Below are positions 47,254-59,200 of a stretch of 64,000 nt of DNA, in pieces (positions within the stretch are counted from its first letter, which is position 1; each line of letters starts with the position of its first letter). Source of the DNA: Salticus scenicus (taxonomy: Eukaryota; Arthropoda; Arachnida; Araneae; Salticidae); contig OZ005660.1 in NCBI GenBank assembly GCA_963930645.1, positions 202,954,927 through 203,018,926 of the forward strand, in the 5' to 3' direction. A model generated the notes under the pieces. The model worked only from the letters and a program-made list of their open reading frames with translations, searched no databases and was not told the origin of the DNA. Both the position numbers and the translations under genes were made by a program.

Positions 47254-47910
47254 CAGTACACTCTCAAAAATCCGCACAGCTTAAAACGAAGTGTTTTGCG
47301 GATTTCCGAATTTTGCAGATTTTAGAGTAATTTCTTTTATTTACATCTTAGAACCTCATTTGAGTAGGAAATCTTTAAGATACAATTTATATGTTATATG
47401 TACAATGCTGAAATAAAGTGTGTCTAATAAATGTACAAATATTTCATGAAATTTTAATTTAAAGAACAATTTTTATACATCACATTATAGTTACAAATTA
47501 TCTAGATTTTTGAAAAGGCTGATCAATACTAGTTTAAGTAAGAATATTCATACATATTTATTTTCCTATAACCTGCAAAAATGTAAGCAATTCTTAGTCA
47601 ATCACATAAGTTTGTGCCATGAGAAAATTTGAGTATTTATCTTCATGAGAGAAAATCTTTCTTAAAAACTGTCTTTCCCCTTTTCATCTGAATTATTATC
47701 ATTTATTTTTTAATAGTTATGTATAATTATAATTACACTTATCATTTCCTCCTTTGTAATATGTTGAGTGATTGGTGATTCATCTGACTTGTCTCTTAAT
47801 ACAGCTGAATTTTTGCAATCCACTAATCAACAAAGCAATTGTGACAATGTTTGTTTACATTGCAAATGATATGCGGATTTTAGAGAATTGCGGATTTTTG
47901 AGAGTTGACT
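47254..47910. mobile_element. Tigger/pogo-like MITE, about 657 bp
   Basis: Starts cagtacactctcaaaaatcc; the right end inverts to agtcaactctcaaaaatccg; gcggattt motifs recur inside both ends. TA precedes the left end and the right flank is a (TA)n run, so the exact right edge is uncertain. Confidence 0.75.
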
Positions 47911-47911
47911 A

Positions 47912-47949
<38 letters not shown>

Positions 47950-48326
47950 GAGACAAAAGTTTCAGGGTCTTTGTCTTATCACTCCTGCCAGTGTCAGTTT
48001 AAATGATCCCCCCCCCCCAAAAAAAAAAAAAAAAAAAAAAAAAAATACTGCTTAGCCAAGGAAGGGTCACATGACTTGGAAGTGGAGAAGAAACAAATCT
48101 ATCCTATGAAATATGATATGAAGGAAGAGACAGGAGGATCTTTCATTACTGGTTTGGTGAGAGTGAATTTTCTCACCCTTTCAACAAATGTTTTCTTCTC
48201 CTTGGGCAAATCATCTTCTTTTTTTTGGGGGGGGGGGGATTAAAGTCAGTCAAGGACTGCCAAAGTCAGTTTTTGAAATCTGGCTGTACAAGCTTTTGCA
48301 CTCCCTTTCATGTCCAAAAAAAAAAA

Positions 48327-48570
48327 ATTATAAAACCTGGAAAAACAAATATTTCTTTTCTGTCAAATGATATTTTTCTTGTTTAGCTTCATATCAAAAT
48401 TCAAATGATTAAGTATCATGATAGGCTGTAACACCATGTCATACTGTGGAAGTAGATGTATTTTCTCCTCTTTAGAGAAGTGTTTCTTGTAATATGCTGT
48501 TATACTTTTCTTCAAAATTGTCTGGGAAAGCCAGGGAATTTTTCCCCATATCTGAGTATGAACCTTGTGT
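48327..48570. repeat. Repeat copy 1 (uninterrupted), overlapping none of the exons
   Basis: About 240 bases from ttataaaacctgg to gtatgaaccttgtg match 49041-49675 apart from the insertion there. Confidence 0.75.
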
Positions 48571-48683
48571 ATAATAATTGGTTTTAAAAACTTATGCTAT
48601 GTGTGTAATTTTTTTGTACTGAATTTTTTTTTTTTTTTTTATAGTAAAGCTGATGTTAATAATATTGTAATTACTTATTTCAG

Positions 48684-48955
48684 GCATAATTGGATGAAGT
48701 CAAAAAGAGAGCAAAAAAGAGAACAACCGAGATCTGGCGATGGCTTATGATTCAACTTTTGTATAATAAAGTACGGAGGAACCATTGTTTAGACTTCATT
48801 TCAAGAAACACCATTTTTTCCATAAAGTTACAACTTAAGATGTGAATTTTATGAATCCATTATTACTTTTAAGCTCATTATGTTTTTAAATAAAAGTATT
48901 GTTTCTGTATGAGCATATTTGATTTCTAGACAATAAAACACTTATGTTTTTGTAA
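48684..48955 (+). other. Probable 3'UTR exon of the SmF-like gene
   Basis: The acceptor ttacttatttcag ends at 48683. The sequence then has poly(A) signals AATAAA at 48765, 48889 and 48932, and no sign of being a repeat, unlike nearly everything around it. It would join the donor at 44428. An open stretch of 18 codons from ATG 48694 is probably meaningless. Confidence 0.45.
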
Positions 48956-49040
48956 TTTTTTGTTATTAAATTCTCTGACTGCTGTTCAGATTATATCTCA
49001 GGGAAAACCTGGAATACTCAGGGAATTTGGATTTTGTCAA

Positions 49041-49675
49041 TTATAAAACCTAGAAAAACAAATATTTCTTTTCTGTCAAATTATATTTTTCTTTAGTTTC
49101 ATATCAAAATTCAAATGATTAAGTATCATGAAAATACTCATGTAAACAATGTCAATGATTTCTGCCTAAATTTCTATCATGATCGACAGTAATGTAACAT
49201 CATACAGTGGAAGTAGATCAGGGTTGCTACAGTACCTGGGAAAACTCGGAGAATTTGAAAATCTATTTAAAAAAAAAAAAAAGAAACTGGGAAAACTCAA
49301 AATTTATTGCAAAAACATTGGAAAATTTTTTTCATAATCAAATATTTTTTAAAATTTTAGTGCTATGAATCATTTATGGTTCTTTTCTCCAACTACAGTA
49401 ATTTAATAAAATTAATAAACCCTAAATATGTTCAATTGACTTGTAAACATGTTAGATTCTAATGCTGCATGATTGCGTGTCATCTATTTTACTTCTAAAA
49501 GAGACAGGGAAAGCTCAGGTAGTTTTTCCTCCTTCCTGATTTGTGTAGCAACCCTGTATAGATGTATTTTCTCTCCTCTAGAGGACTGGTTTCTTGTAAT
49601 ATGTTGCTAATATTTTTTTGAAAATTGTCTGGGAAAACTCTGGGATTTTTTTCCCATGTTTGAGTATGAACCCTG
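49041..49675. repeat. Repeat copy 2, split by a MITE
   Basis: Same sequence as 48327-48570 (tataaaacct-g-aaaaacaaa ... gagtatgaacc), interrupted within gtagat by the element at 49219-49556. Confidence 0.75.
49219..49556. mobile_element. CAGGGTTGC-family MITE, 338 bp
   Basis: Starts cagggttgctacagtacctg and ends gtagcaaccctg. The paralogous empty site in copy 1 (ggaagtagatgtatttt) shows the pre-insertion sequence; here gtagat is on the left and atagat on the right, an imperfect 6-bp duplication. Confidence 0.8.
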
Positions 49676-49823
49676 ATATCCATTTACTGGGCTGCTGTAT
49701 TCTTCATAATACTTTTCATTCAAAATATTAGATTTTACCCTCTTTTTCCAATTTCATCCTATGGGATTTCTTTTTATTAGCTCACAGTTCATTTTTGGTT
49801 TGAATTCATTTAAAATTTTTACA

Positions 49824-50126
49824 TAGTGCTGACGCTAGAATAAAAGGGCTACCAGGGGGATTCAACCAAGACATAGTTTGCAGTCTTCTATGTTGTGATA
49901 TTTGTATGTCACAAAAGTAAATTTTTTATGTGCATATATGTGGACTATATGCATTTGTTTTTTCTAAAATGCTGTAAAACTATTGCTAGAAGGTTACACG
50001 TCAATAAAAAAAGTATCTGAAGGCCATTAAACATTTAAAATGTTTGAAAAATCCATTTGATACTAAAATGTTTTTAAAGGGCCACAGGGTGGAGCACCCT
50101 GTCAATTTAGCCTAGAGTCAGCACTA
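49824..50126. mobile_element. MITE with TAGTGCTGAC ends, about 303 bp
   Basis: Starts tagtgctgacgctaga and the right end inverts to tagtgctgactctag. Flanks share ttaca(t). A second, truncated copy is at 38206. Confidence 0.75.
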
Positions 50127-50589
50127 TTACATAGACATGGGGAATTGAAACTGCCTTTTATTCAAGGGATACTCCCGATCCTGGTATGGTCTTTTATTCC
50201 ATTTTTTGAGCATTTTAAAACTACACATAATTTATTATCTTCACATATTTTTATTAATCTTGTGCCTTAATATGACACAGCCACATTTCCTATGCCTAGA
50301 ATAGAAATATTCTAAGGGCTTAAATGAGTACCATATTGATCAACAGGTTTCTGTTTGGCAATCATCTGGTCATTCCACACTCCCTTGTCACTCATTTTCT
50401 CTCAACCACAAGATCGCTCCTATTTTAAACCTAGTCTCATTGAGTTAAAAAAAAAAAAGTTCTGTGGTCAAAACAGTAGATGACTATTAATTCAAATTTC
50501 ACACTAGAAAAATACTGAGCTAAATTTTCCCCAATCTAACCAAAAAATATAATAATAAATAATCAAGTGGGATTTTACAATGCATCTTG

Positions 50590-50960
50590 ACATATCTTAG
50601 TGCCTATCAATTTTTGGGGTCAACTTCTCAACAGGTGGTGCTGCTGTGCGGCAATTTTCATAATTTAAGAATAGGTTATATCGGGAAGTACTGCACAAAG
50701 TTGCAAAAAAATTCATATGTGGATCCATCTTGACACAAGTTACTGCGAATCAACTTTTGGTACTAATTTCTCAACAGGTGACGCTTCTATACAGCGATTT
50801 CCTCAGTTTAAGGGACGACTATATTTCAGACTCTAATGCGTATAATCAACAACACTTGATATGTGAGAAAGCCATTACGCCGATTCAATTTAGGTTGTAT
50901 CTACCAATAGGTTGTGCTGCTATAGTGCAGATTTTTCTAAGAACAGGAATGCTATATTTC
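50590..50960. repeat. Tandem repeat, about three units of roughly 130-150 bp
   Basis: catcttgacat, then tcaacttttgg-t, then ctcaacaggtg-tgct, then gcg-ttt, then aagg/ataggtatat is repeated; the third copy is faint. The open frame 50730-50978 inside is a by-product. Confidence 0.6.
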
Positions 50961-51064
50961 AACTTCTGTGGCATTTAACTGTATGAAACTTGTTTCATGA
51001 GAACCATTATGAAAATGCATTTTTTTTAAATGTTAGTTAAAACTGCGTTTCTTTGGATACTTAT

Positions 51065-51205
51065 TAGTTTTTTCTCTAAGATGAAAATCACCTGCATTTA
51101 TCGTGGTAGATAATAGTTTTTGTAAATTATATTTGAACTGAGTGAATTTATGTAGGAAAATATAGAAGAAAATCTTGTGGTGGCCACAACATACTAGTTT
51201 TTTAA
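51065..51205. repeat. Dispersed repeat related to 12095-12245
   Basis: Both contain ctttaagataaaaatc/ctaagatgaaaatc, then ctgcatt-atc, and end with ttgtggtggccac-acatactag. Confidence 0.6.
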
Positions 51206-51837
51206 AATATATTTTCAATATCATTTTAAGTAATCTGAGTGCTTTATAGAAATCCAGTAACTGAAATAACCAAAATTATTTCATATTGCAATCTTTAGCT
51301 TCCACAATTTGTAGCTGTTTGATACACTTCTTCATACATGTTGTTGTTAAAGCTTAAGAAGTTTTATTTTAGTTTTTTTAAATCAAGAAAGTCTAGAAAT
51401 TGAAAAAGGAGATCACCAGCTTCAAAGCAATTAATAGCAGGGGTGTTTTTGTTCAGAAGCTAGCTCTGATCTTTTGACATTTTGAGACTTAATTTTTCAG
51501 AGTTTTTAACTTAGTTGCATTAGGGGTGAAATACTTGACGAACAATACGAAAAAATAAGATGTAAATCCTCTTCAGATTTATGTTTGAATGGGATTTTTT
51601 TTTTATAGTCAGATTCTCACAATACCACCTTCTAATGTGAACCCTAAAACTATTAAATTTTATTTTATGCATATAAGCAGGGACGAGACTATTCAGTGTT
51701 GGGTTGTGGGGTTTTAAGGCTGATTGACTGCACTGGGGTCCTAGGTCCACAGGTGGTTGCCCTCCATGGGGGGGGGGGGTCTTTTCTAAGGGATCCTAAC
51801 CAATATTTACACGAGTTTCAGAGAAATTCACAGTAAA

Positions 51838-51932
51838 CTCCGAACGGGTAAGTTGACCAGTGTGACGGGTATCGAACCTGGCATTTTCTGTCTACCAGCA
51901 ACTGCTCGGCCACTGGGGGAGCTGACTGTATT
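51838..51932 (-). repeat. tRNA-derived SINE head
   Basis: On the - strand gtggccgagcagttg (A box) is followed by ggttcgatacccg (B box) with class II spacing. Matches the head at 839-915 at gctggtagac and around the B box. The SINE body (towards about 51730) is not bounded. Confidence 0.6.
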
Positions 51933-52012
51933 CAGGTAATCTACCTGATTTTAATTAATTTTCAATACTAGAATTTCAATTTTTCTGATAGGTAATAAAA
52001 TAAGACAAAGTA

Positions 52013-52168
52013 CAGTGGTGGATTTAAGGGGGGGGGGGGCCAAAACACTGACATTCACAATTGAATATTGCAATTGTAAATTTTTTATTGGTCTAGAATA
52101 ACACTGAAAAATCTCAGCCCCCCCCACCCACCCACCCACCCAAAAGTCAAGTTCTGGATCCGCCACTG
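52013..52168. mobile_element. hAT-type MITE, 156 bp
   Basis: Starts cagtggtggattta; the right end inverts to cagtggcggatcca. The 8 bases acaaagta flank it at 52005-52012 and 52169-52176. Both arms carry G-rich or C-rich runs. Confidence 0.9.
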
Positions 52169-52521
52169 ACAAAGTATCAATTTTATGACTGCTAAACCTA
52201 ATTACAATGAATTTTTTTCATAGTGAGAGAATTGGACCTCCTTGTATAGTATTAAATTATGTATTCTCTACCCATACAAAAACTTTTTCTCTCTAAAATT
52301 TCAGGTATTTTTCATGAATTCACAATTTCTCCTGGAATAATTAAACTGTTTGAAATCTGTTGTTGATGTTGCTTAGGTCTGAAAATGCTGCATGTAAAAT
52401 CCCTCAGATTTTTATTTTTCAATGTTGGCAGGCATGCCACTGTTTTATTAAATCCTTAACTGCCCTGGGCATATATATTCATCTCGTTAAGTCAATGCAT
52501 TAACTGCCCCAAGTGTATATA

Positions 52522-53118
52522 CAGTAGAGAGTCAAAAATACACACAGCTCGGGACCAGAGTACTACTAGGTACATAAGAATAATAATGAACATTAACAAA
52601 AATATATAATGAAAACAATAAATAAAAATGGAAAGAAAAAATTGTCAAATTTAGAGAAAAATCTGTTCACATGTAGCTAATTTTAAACTGAACTTGAACC
52701 TGCACGATTTATTATTTTATTTATTGTAAATAGTAAAAACACAAATTTATTTTTCTATCGAGTTCTTCCTTACAAATTATGCCTTCATCAGAAAGCATTT
52801 AAAAAAAATTAGTTTGTTATTATTTACCTGATTGATATCATCATATGACAATAATCGCTATTTTCTTTTGATGAATTTAATATACTGTCAATAATTTCAT
52901 TAGCAGCAACTTAGGTCTTGCAGTCTTTCATATTTTGTTTTTCTTTTTTGTAATCATAAAATGCAAACATAAAATCTGTATTAAAGATCTTTTTCCAAAA
53001 TTCTGATTTGCAGTTTTGTAATTTATTAATAATGAATTTCATTGTTTGTATCTGACGAGTTGTGTGGATTTCGGGACTTCCGCAGATTTTAAGTCGGCGA
53101 ATTTCTGGCTCTCTACTG
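52522..53118. mobile_element. Tigger/pogo-like MITE, 597 bp
   Basis: Starts cagtagagagtcaaaaat; the right end inverts to cagtagagagccagaaat; TA on both sides (52520-52521, 53119-53120). Confidence 0.8.
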
Positions 53119-53620
53119 TACATGTCTTTCCTGTGTATTGTGCCAAGTGAATTGAGTCAACCAGTGAAACTGTTCCACGGCTTTGGAATGCAATAAAATG
53201 ACCATGAATGTGACCTTGATAGTGTTAAAAGGTAAAAACTTCTAACATTTTATTTAAAAATTTATTATTTTAAAAATTCCTTCCAAAATTCAGATATCAT
53301 GAATTTTTAATAAAAGATAATAAAAATGGAGATGATTTATTTCAAAAATTGAAATCGGAAATAATTATTTAAACTCCGTAAATAATTTATTTAAAATCCA
53401 GAAAAATCTATTTTTTCAGTTAATATTCTCTGAAAAATTATTTAATAAACCCAAAAAATAATTAATAGATATTTCCTAAAAATCCAGAATAAATCCCAAA
53501 ATATTTGGTGAATTAGCATCTGAAAAATTAGTTAAATAAGTTCTGGATTCCTTATATTTATTTCCAAAAAGATATCTCTGATATTTTGTATTTTCAAAAA
53601 TGCATAGTTTTCCTCTCTAG

Positions 53621-54070
53621 CTGACGCCATGACGTCACAAATTCCAAGAATTTCTGCTTGAGTTCAATGCACTCCGGAAGTACTCCTACGCATTTTCAAA
53701 AAATAGCGTCATTACAAAATTTTCAACAAAAAATAGAAAAAATAAATTAATCTTTCAATAAATCATAAATAAATAGTGAATAAAGACAATTCACTTTCAT
53801 CAACTTTAATTAACTTTTATTCATAAAATCAACTCCAATTAAAAATATTTGGAGCGAGCTATTTTATTGCTCATTAATTTGCCAGTGAATCGGCAACCGA
53901 ACATGGGGAATTTGAGAGAGACGCCGCACACACTTGGAGAAAACATCTTCAGCTGTTAACAGCTCCGTCGACCCTCTTGGCCGCGTCTGGCGATTTCGCC
54001 GTTAGGGTTAGAGTAAATCGTTAGCGCGACGAGAGATCGTCCGGTAGCTCAGTAATATTTATTATACTAT
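53621..54070. promoter_or_regulatory. GC-richer, CpG-containing island with a CRE palindrome
   Basis: TGACGTCA occurs at 53630-53637. The part 53883-54060 has many CpGs (gccgcgtc, gcgcgacgagagatcg) in otherwise AT-rich DNA. It could be an unmarked promoter or exon, or a repeat; no ORF supports a gene. Confidence 0.2.
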
Positions 54071-54959
54071 CCAGAACTGATTATTTTTTTTAAATGAGGA
54101 GTCACCAAGCATCAAGCTGAAAAAATCAATCCTGCCTGTACGTTAAGTATGCTCCCGATGTCATTAAAATGCTGCCAACTTATCGTGATCTACATTCCCC
54201 AGCAATCTGGCTTCAGAAGAATTCTAAGATGCAGCAAGTGTGCACGCTCTGGTAGTTTAGATTTACGGGAAAATGTTCTTCACTAAGATATCTGGCAGAG
54301 AATTCATCATAGATCAATTAAAAATATACATCGGCATCCAGAATCGACCAGCATCATTACTATGTGGTTCTCCGATATTCAAAAAGTTCATCAAATGTGT
54401 TAAAATCAACGATGATAAATGTGTGTGTGTAAAAAATTCCATAATTTGTGAAAAACCAATTTTCAAGTGGAAAAAAATATATTACTTCCACTGATAAGAA
54501 ATTACGAATATTTTTGAATGTTTAATATAATGAGAGTAATTACATTTGAAATCAAACAATAAACTATGATCTATGATAAATTAATTCCATTCATAAAAAC
54601 TATGAACATTTTTGAATGTTTAATAAAATATCAGTGATATAATTGAAACCCCGTAATAATTCATGAAGATGTTTTAAATGTGATGAAAGATACTACAGTT
54701 ATAATTCCTAACGATCTTGTTATTAGTAATCATTAATTATGGTTTGTAAGTGCCGTCACAGCATGTAAGTTTTTGAAAGGCATGCAATAAATCTAGAGGT
54801 AACTCAATTTTCATGTGTCATTATTTTATTTCATCTGTCTATCATTTATGAAGGTAAGCTGTTATTTATATTTAATTCTTTATATTTGATGGCCATATTT
54901 TCTTTTAGATAAAAAATCAGCAAGAGAACAAATTAGTATCTTCTGCAGATAAAAAGGCA

Positions 54960-54995
<36 letters not shown>

Positions 54996-55862
54996 CTGCT
55001 ATTTTGACAGATGTCCACGTTATATAAACAACGCAATCATATAATGAGCCACTATACGCCCATCACGCGTCATGATTCAAACTTCCTTTCATTCATCCAT
55101 TAAATAAACAAATCATAAAGTTAAGCATATCTTTTTAAATTTTTTATTATTTTATCAGATAGTGTTTTCAATGGACTTACTTATTTCAGAGAAGAGGGGT
55201 GTTGGAGGAATCTGAAAGGGAATATTTTTGGAACATAGAAAGCGTAACTACGCACACTTGTGTGAAAGCTGGGATGCAAATCTCGTAAGTTTACCTCGGT
55301 AGGTAAGGGGTTAACAGAAATTTTCTCTTTATGCAGAATAGTTTCATAAAAGAAAATTCTGTACAAAAATATTGCTATGGAAAACTGTTCACAATTTGTG
55401 TTAATCATTCAATAAATCAATACAACTGCCAATATGTGTTGATTATTATTTATACCTTTTAATTGTATACTAGGTATTTCTTATAGTGGCCAGTTAGCCT
55501 GTTTTTTCTCCTTTTTTCTTCCCTTAAAATAAATCGTACTTAGTATTTTTAAATCATTTTTATTTTGACCAACTTCAGTAATTTTCTTCTTGCACAAATC
55601 CTTCATCTGTCTTTATGAAGTAACCTGCTGCATAAGGCTCTAATAATAATAATAAAAACTTACGTATATAACACAGTATATGAAGGTCAGCCAAATCCCA
55701 TGTCAATTTATGGGTAAATAATTACTATTATTATTCATTACACAATTCATATTTTTAAAATTTATGAAGTTTTCACTTTGAAAAAATATGACCATTCAAT
55801 AAATCCTTGGTATTTTATTTTGAAACTGTACAAAACTTTAAAATATATTTGAAATACATATA
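54071..55862. other. Intergenic, AT-rich
   Basis: An A run lies at 54963-54991. A faint duplication near 54505-54530 and 54603-54630 (tttttgaatgtttaata) is the only structure seen. The open frame 54273-54494 has no recognisable domain. Confidence 0.5.
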
Positions 55863-55867
55863 TGGAT

Positions 55868-56132
55868 TGTTAGGTTACATTTATTTTCCATTACCAATGC
55901 CTCTTGTATTTACCCTCCTTCACTGTATAATAGATCTTTCCAATAACGACTGGCGCGCCACCACTTGGACTGTTTTTCGTACGGCGCATCTTTTTACCTG
56001 TACCTTGTTGAATTTTTGTTTCTCTGTATGTACCATGTGATGTGAGTGTTCGTCTAATTAAAAGTGTTTCGTGTTAATATGGACTCATTATTATGCATTA
56101 TAATTTGCGTGCTCTGCCTTCTAAGCCCAATA
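55868..56132 (+). repeat. Copia 5' LTR
   Basis: Starts tgttaggttac and ends aagcccaata; same as 60272-60536 as far as I can read. Confidence 0.95.
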
Positions 56133-56149
56133 GGTTATGGGCCCAGAGC
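56133..56149 (+). other. Copia primer site (initiator tRNA-Met anticodon arm)
   Basis: GGTTATGGGCCCAG follows the LTR directly. It is complementary to the anticodon stem-loop of initiator tRNA-Met (CTGGGCCCATAACC). Drosophila copia is known to prime from a cleaved initiator tRNA half at this site. Confidence 0.85.
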
Positions 56150-56211
56150 AAATTAATTTTTATTTACGATAAATAGACTTTTATCTGTTAGATAGACGAC
56201 CACGTTTAAAA

Positions 56212-59200
56212 ATGGCGTCTTATGGAACACTACGTATTGAAACTTTAAACAAAGATAATTACGAGACATGGAAGATACAAATGAAGGCACTCTTAATAAA
56301 AAATGAATCCTGGATTTATGTATCTGGCTCTAAACCAAAGCCAGAGCTCGTGGCAGGTGATGCGACATCACAAGAAACGTTCGATAAATGGACTGATATG
56401 GATGAAAAGGCCAAAGCCGACATAATTTTGTGTATATCGCCTTCTGAACTGAAACAAATAAAAAACTGCGAAACATCCTTGGATATATGGAAAAAATTAG
56501 AAGAAATATATCAATCTAAAGGCCCCGCTAGAAAAGCGTCACTGTTAAAATCGCTTATTCAACATAAAATAGCAGATTCCTCTTCTGTGAGCATTCGAGA
56601 TCATCTTCGAAAGTTTTTTGACATAGTCGATAAACTATCTGAAATGGACATTAGAATAGATGATGACTTGTTAACTGTGATGTTGTTATACAGCCTACCA
56701 TCCAGTTATGAAAATTTCAGGTGCGCAATAGAATCCAGGGATGAGCTACCTAAACCAGAAGTACTACGAATAAAAATAGTAGAAGAAAACGACGCCAGAC
56801 GCCATGATGACAGACCGAACGATGGAGCGTTCATGACTGGGAATTTCCGAAAGAAACCTGCTCCGTGGAATAAAAATAAAAGGAATCCTAAGATTACTGA
56901 ACAGTACACTCAGAATGAAAGAGATAATTCAAAAATTACTTGCTGGAAATGTAAACGTATCGGTCACCGTGCAAATCAGTGTGAAAAAGATAAATCATTT
57001 AAATATCGACAAAACAGTTTAGGACTACTGGCCAGCACAAATTCAACGAATACGAACATATTATTCAAAGAACAATCCGAGAATCTTTATTGTGTTGACA
57101 GCGGCTGTACTCGACACATGGGGAAGGATGACTCCAATTTTCACGATTTAAAGGATACGGATATAAAATCTGTAAATTTAGCGAACAATGAAACAACTGA
57201 TGTGTCCGGTGTTGGTAAAATATTAATTAAAACAAAAGTCAATTCAAAACTTCAAAATGTAGAGATCAACGACGCTCTATTGGTTCCAGGATTGAAAACG
57301 AACTTATTGTCCGTGTCACAAATGTGCGACAAAGGTTTCACTGTAACTTTTAAAGACAAATGTGCTGTTATAAATAACAGACAAAAAAATGTGACTCTAA
57401 TTGCAGACAGAAAAAATGAACTTTATTATCTGCGGGATAATAATGCAAATATAAATAATGCAGTTAATTTTTCGAGTGAATCAATCGATAGTTCTAAAAA
57501 TATTTTCGCCGATGTGGAAAGATGGCATTGTAGAATGGGTCATCTAAATGTAAAAGATTTGATTGACTCTAATTTAAAGGGTCATATTAGGGGGTTAAAT
57601 ATTAAAAAGGTATCCGACTTCAATTGTGAAGTTTGCGCGTTAAATAAAATGACCCGTGCTCCTTTTCCTAAGCACTCAGATCGTGTTACAAAAATGTTAG
57701 AAATAGTGCATTCGGATCTTTGTGGGCCTATTAGGGTTCCCTCAATAGGTAAGTCCCTTTATTTTATTACTTTTATTGATGATTATTCTCGTTATTGTGC
57801 AGTAAAATTCTTAAAAACTAAAGATGAAGCATTAAATGCTTTTAAAGAAATCAAACTTCTTTGGGAAAATGAAAAATCTATAAAAATAAAAAAATTCATG
57901 AGTGATAATGGGGGCGAATTTATTGGGACTGAATTTGAAAATTTCTTAAAAGAAAATGGTATTCAGCATAGATTAACAACCCCTTATTGTCCGGAACAAT
58001 CAGGTGTTTGTGAAAGGAAGAATAGAACTCTCGTTGAAATGGCCCGTTGTCTATTATCACAATCAAAATTACCCTTAAATTTATGGGCGGAAGCTATTAA
58101 TACTTCTAATTATATAAGAAATAGATGCCCAACAAAAGCTTTAAATGGAAAAACCCCATATGAATTATGGAATAATATAACACCTAACGTCAGCTATTTT
58201 AAATCTTTTGGCTGCACTTCTTATTTTTTCGATAACCATCCTAAACATAAATTTTCCCCAAGGTCTAAAAAAGGGATATTTGTGGGTTATTCAGAAAATT
58301 CTAAAGCATTTCGTATTTATCTTCCTGAATCAAAAACAATAATTATTTCCCGTAGCGTAAAATTTTTTGAAGAGAAATCTAATGATGTTTCAAAAATAGG
58401 TCAATTGTATCCAGATATTTCTGAAAGAGAAATACAATTAAGCGAATTGAAAAAAGGCTCACACATGCAGCCGGCAGAAGAGAAAATTTCTCCTCCTCAA
58501 ATAAAAAATGAAAAAGATGAGCTGTCACGTGACTCAGATTCGGCGCTCGAAGATAAAAACACATTGTCATTGCGTAATCGCGAAATAATTAGAGAGCCGG
58601 AATCATTTTCGAATGCTGTTTATAGTTTTAATTCGGAAATAGAAATAAATAATGCCTTAAAAAGTCCGGAAGCTTCGAATTGGTATAAATCAATGACTGA
58701 CGAAATAAAAGTAATATTAAAAAATAATACATTCGAAGTAGTAGAAAGGCCCCAGAAAAAATGCATAAAAGGTAGATTTGTCCTTACAAATAAATATGAT
58801 CAACATGGATCTCTTTTGAAATATAAAGCGAGATTAGTAGCTCGCGGATTTAGTCAAAAATTTGGTATAGATTTTCGTGAAACTTTTTCTCCGGTAGCAA
58901 AAATGGGATCTATTAGAATCTTAGCAGGTTATGCTGCTAAATTAGGAATAAAAATACATCAATTTGACATAACGTCAGCATATTTGAATGGAAAATTAGA
59001 TGAGGAAATTTTTATGGAAGTTCCCGATTACTTTAAAGAAATACTTCAAATAATTATAAATGAAAATTGCGATAGGGACATATCTAATAAAGCAGCCGAG
59101 ATTCTTAAATATCTAAATGTAGGAAATAAAGTTCTTTTGTTAAAAAGATCGCTCTATGGCCTGAAGCAGGCTGGGAGGTGTTGGAACACTAAATTAAATA

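Noticed and set aside
48684..48750. Fourth coding exon of the SmF-like gene
   Set aside because: The upstream exon has an in-frame stop before the donor, and the open stretch here shows no Sm-like tail; treated as 3'UTR.
51951..52172. 73-codon ORF with a WVGGWVGG segment
   Set aside because: It is the GC-rich 156-bp hAT MITE read through.
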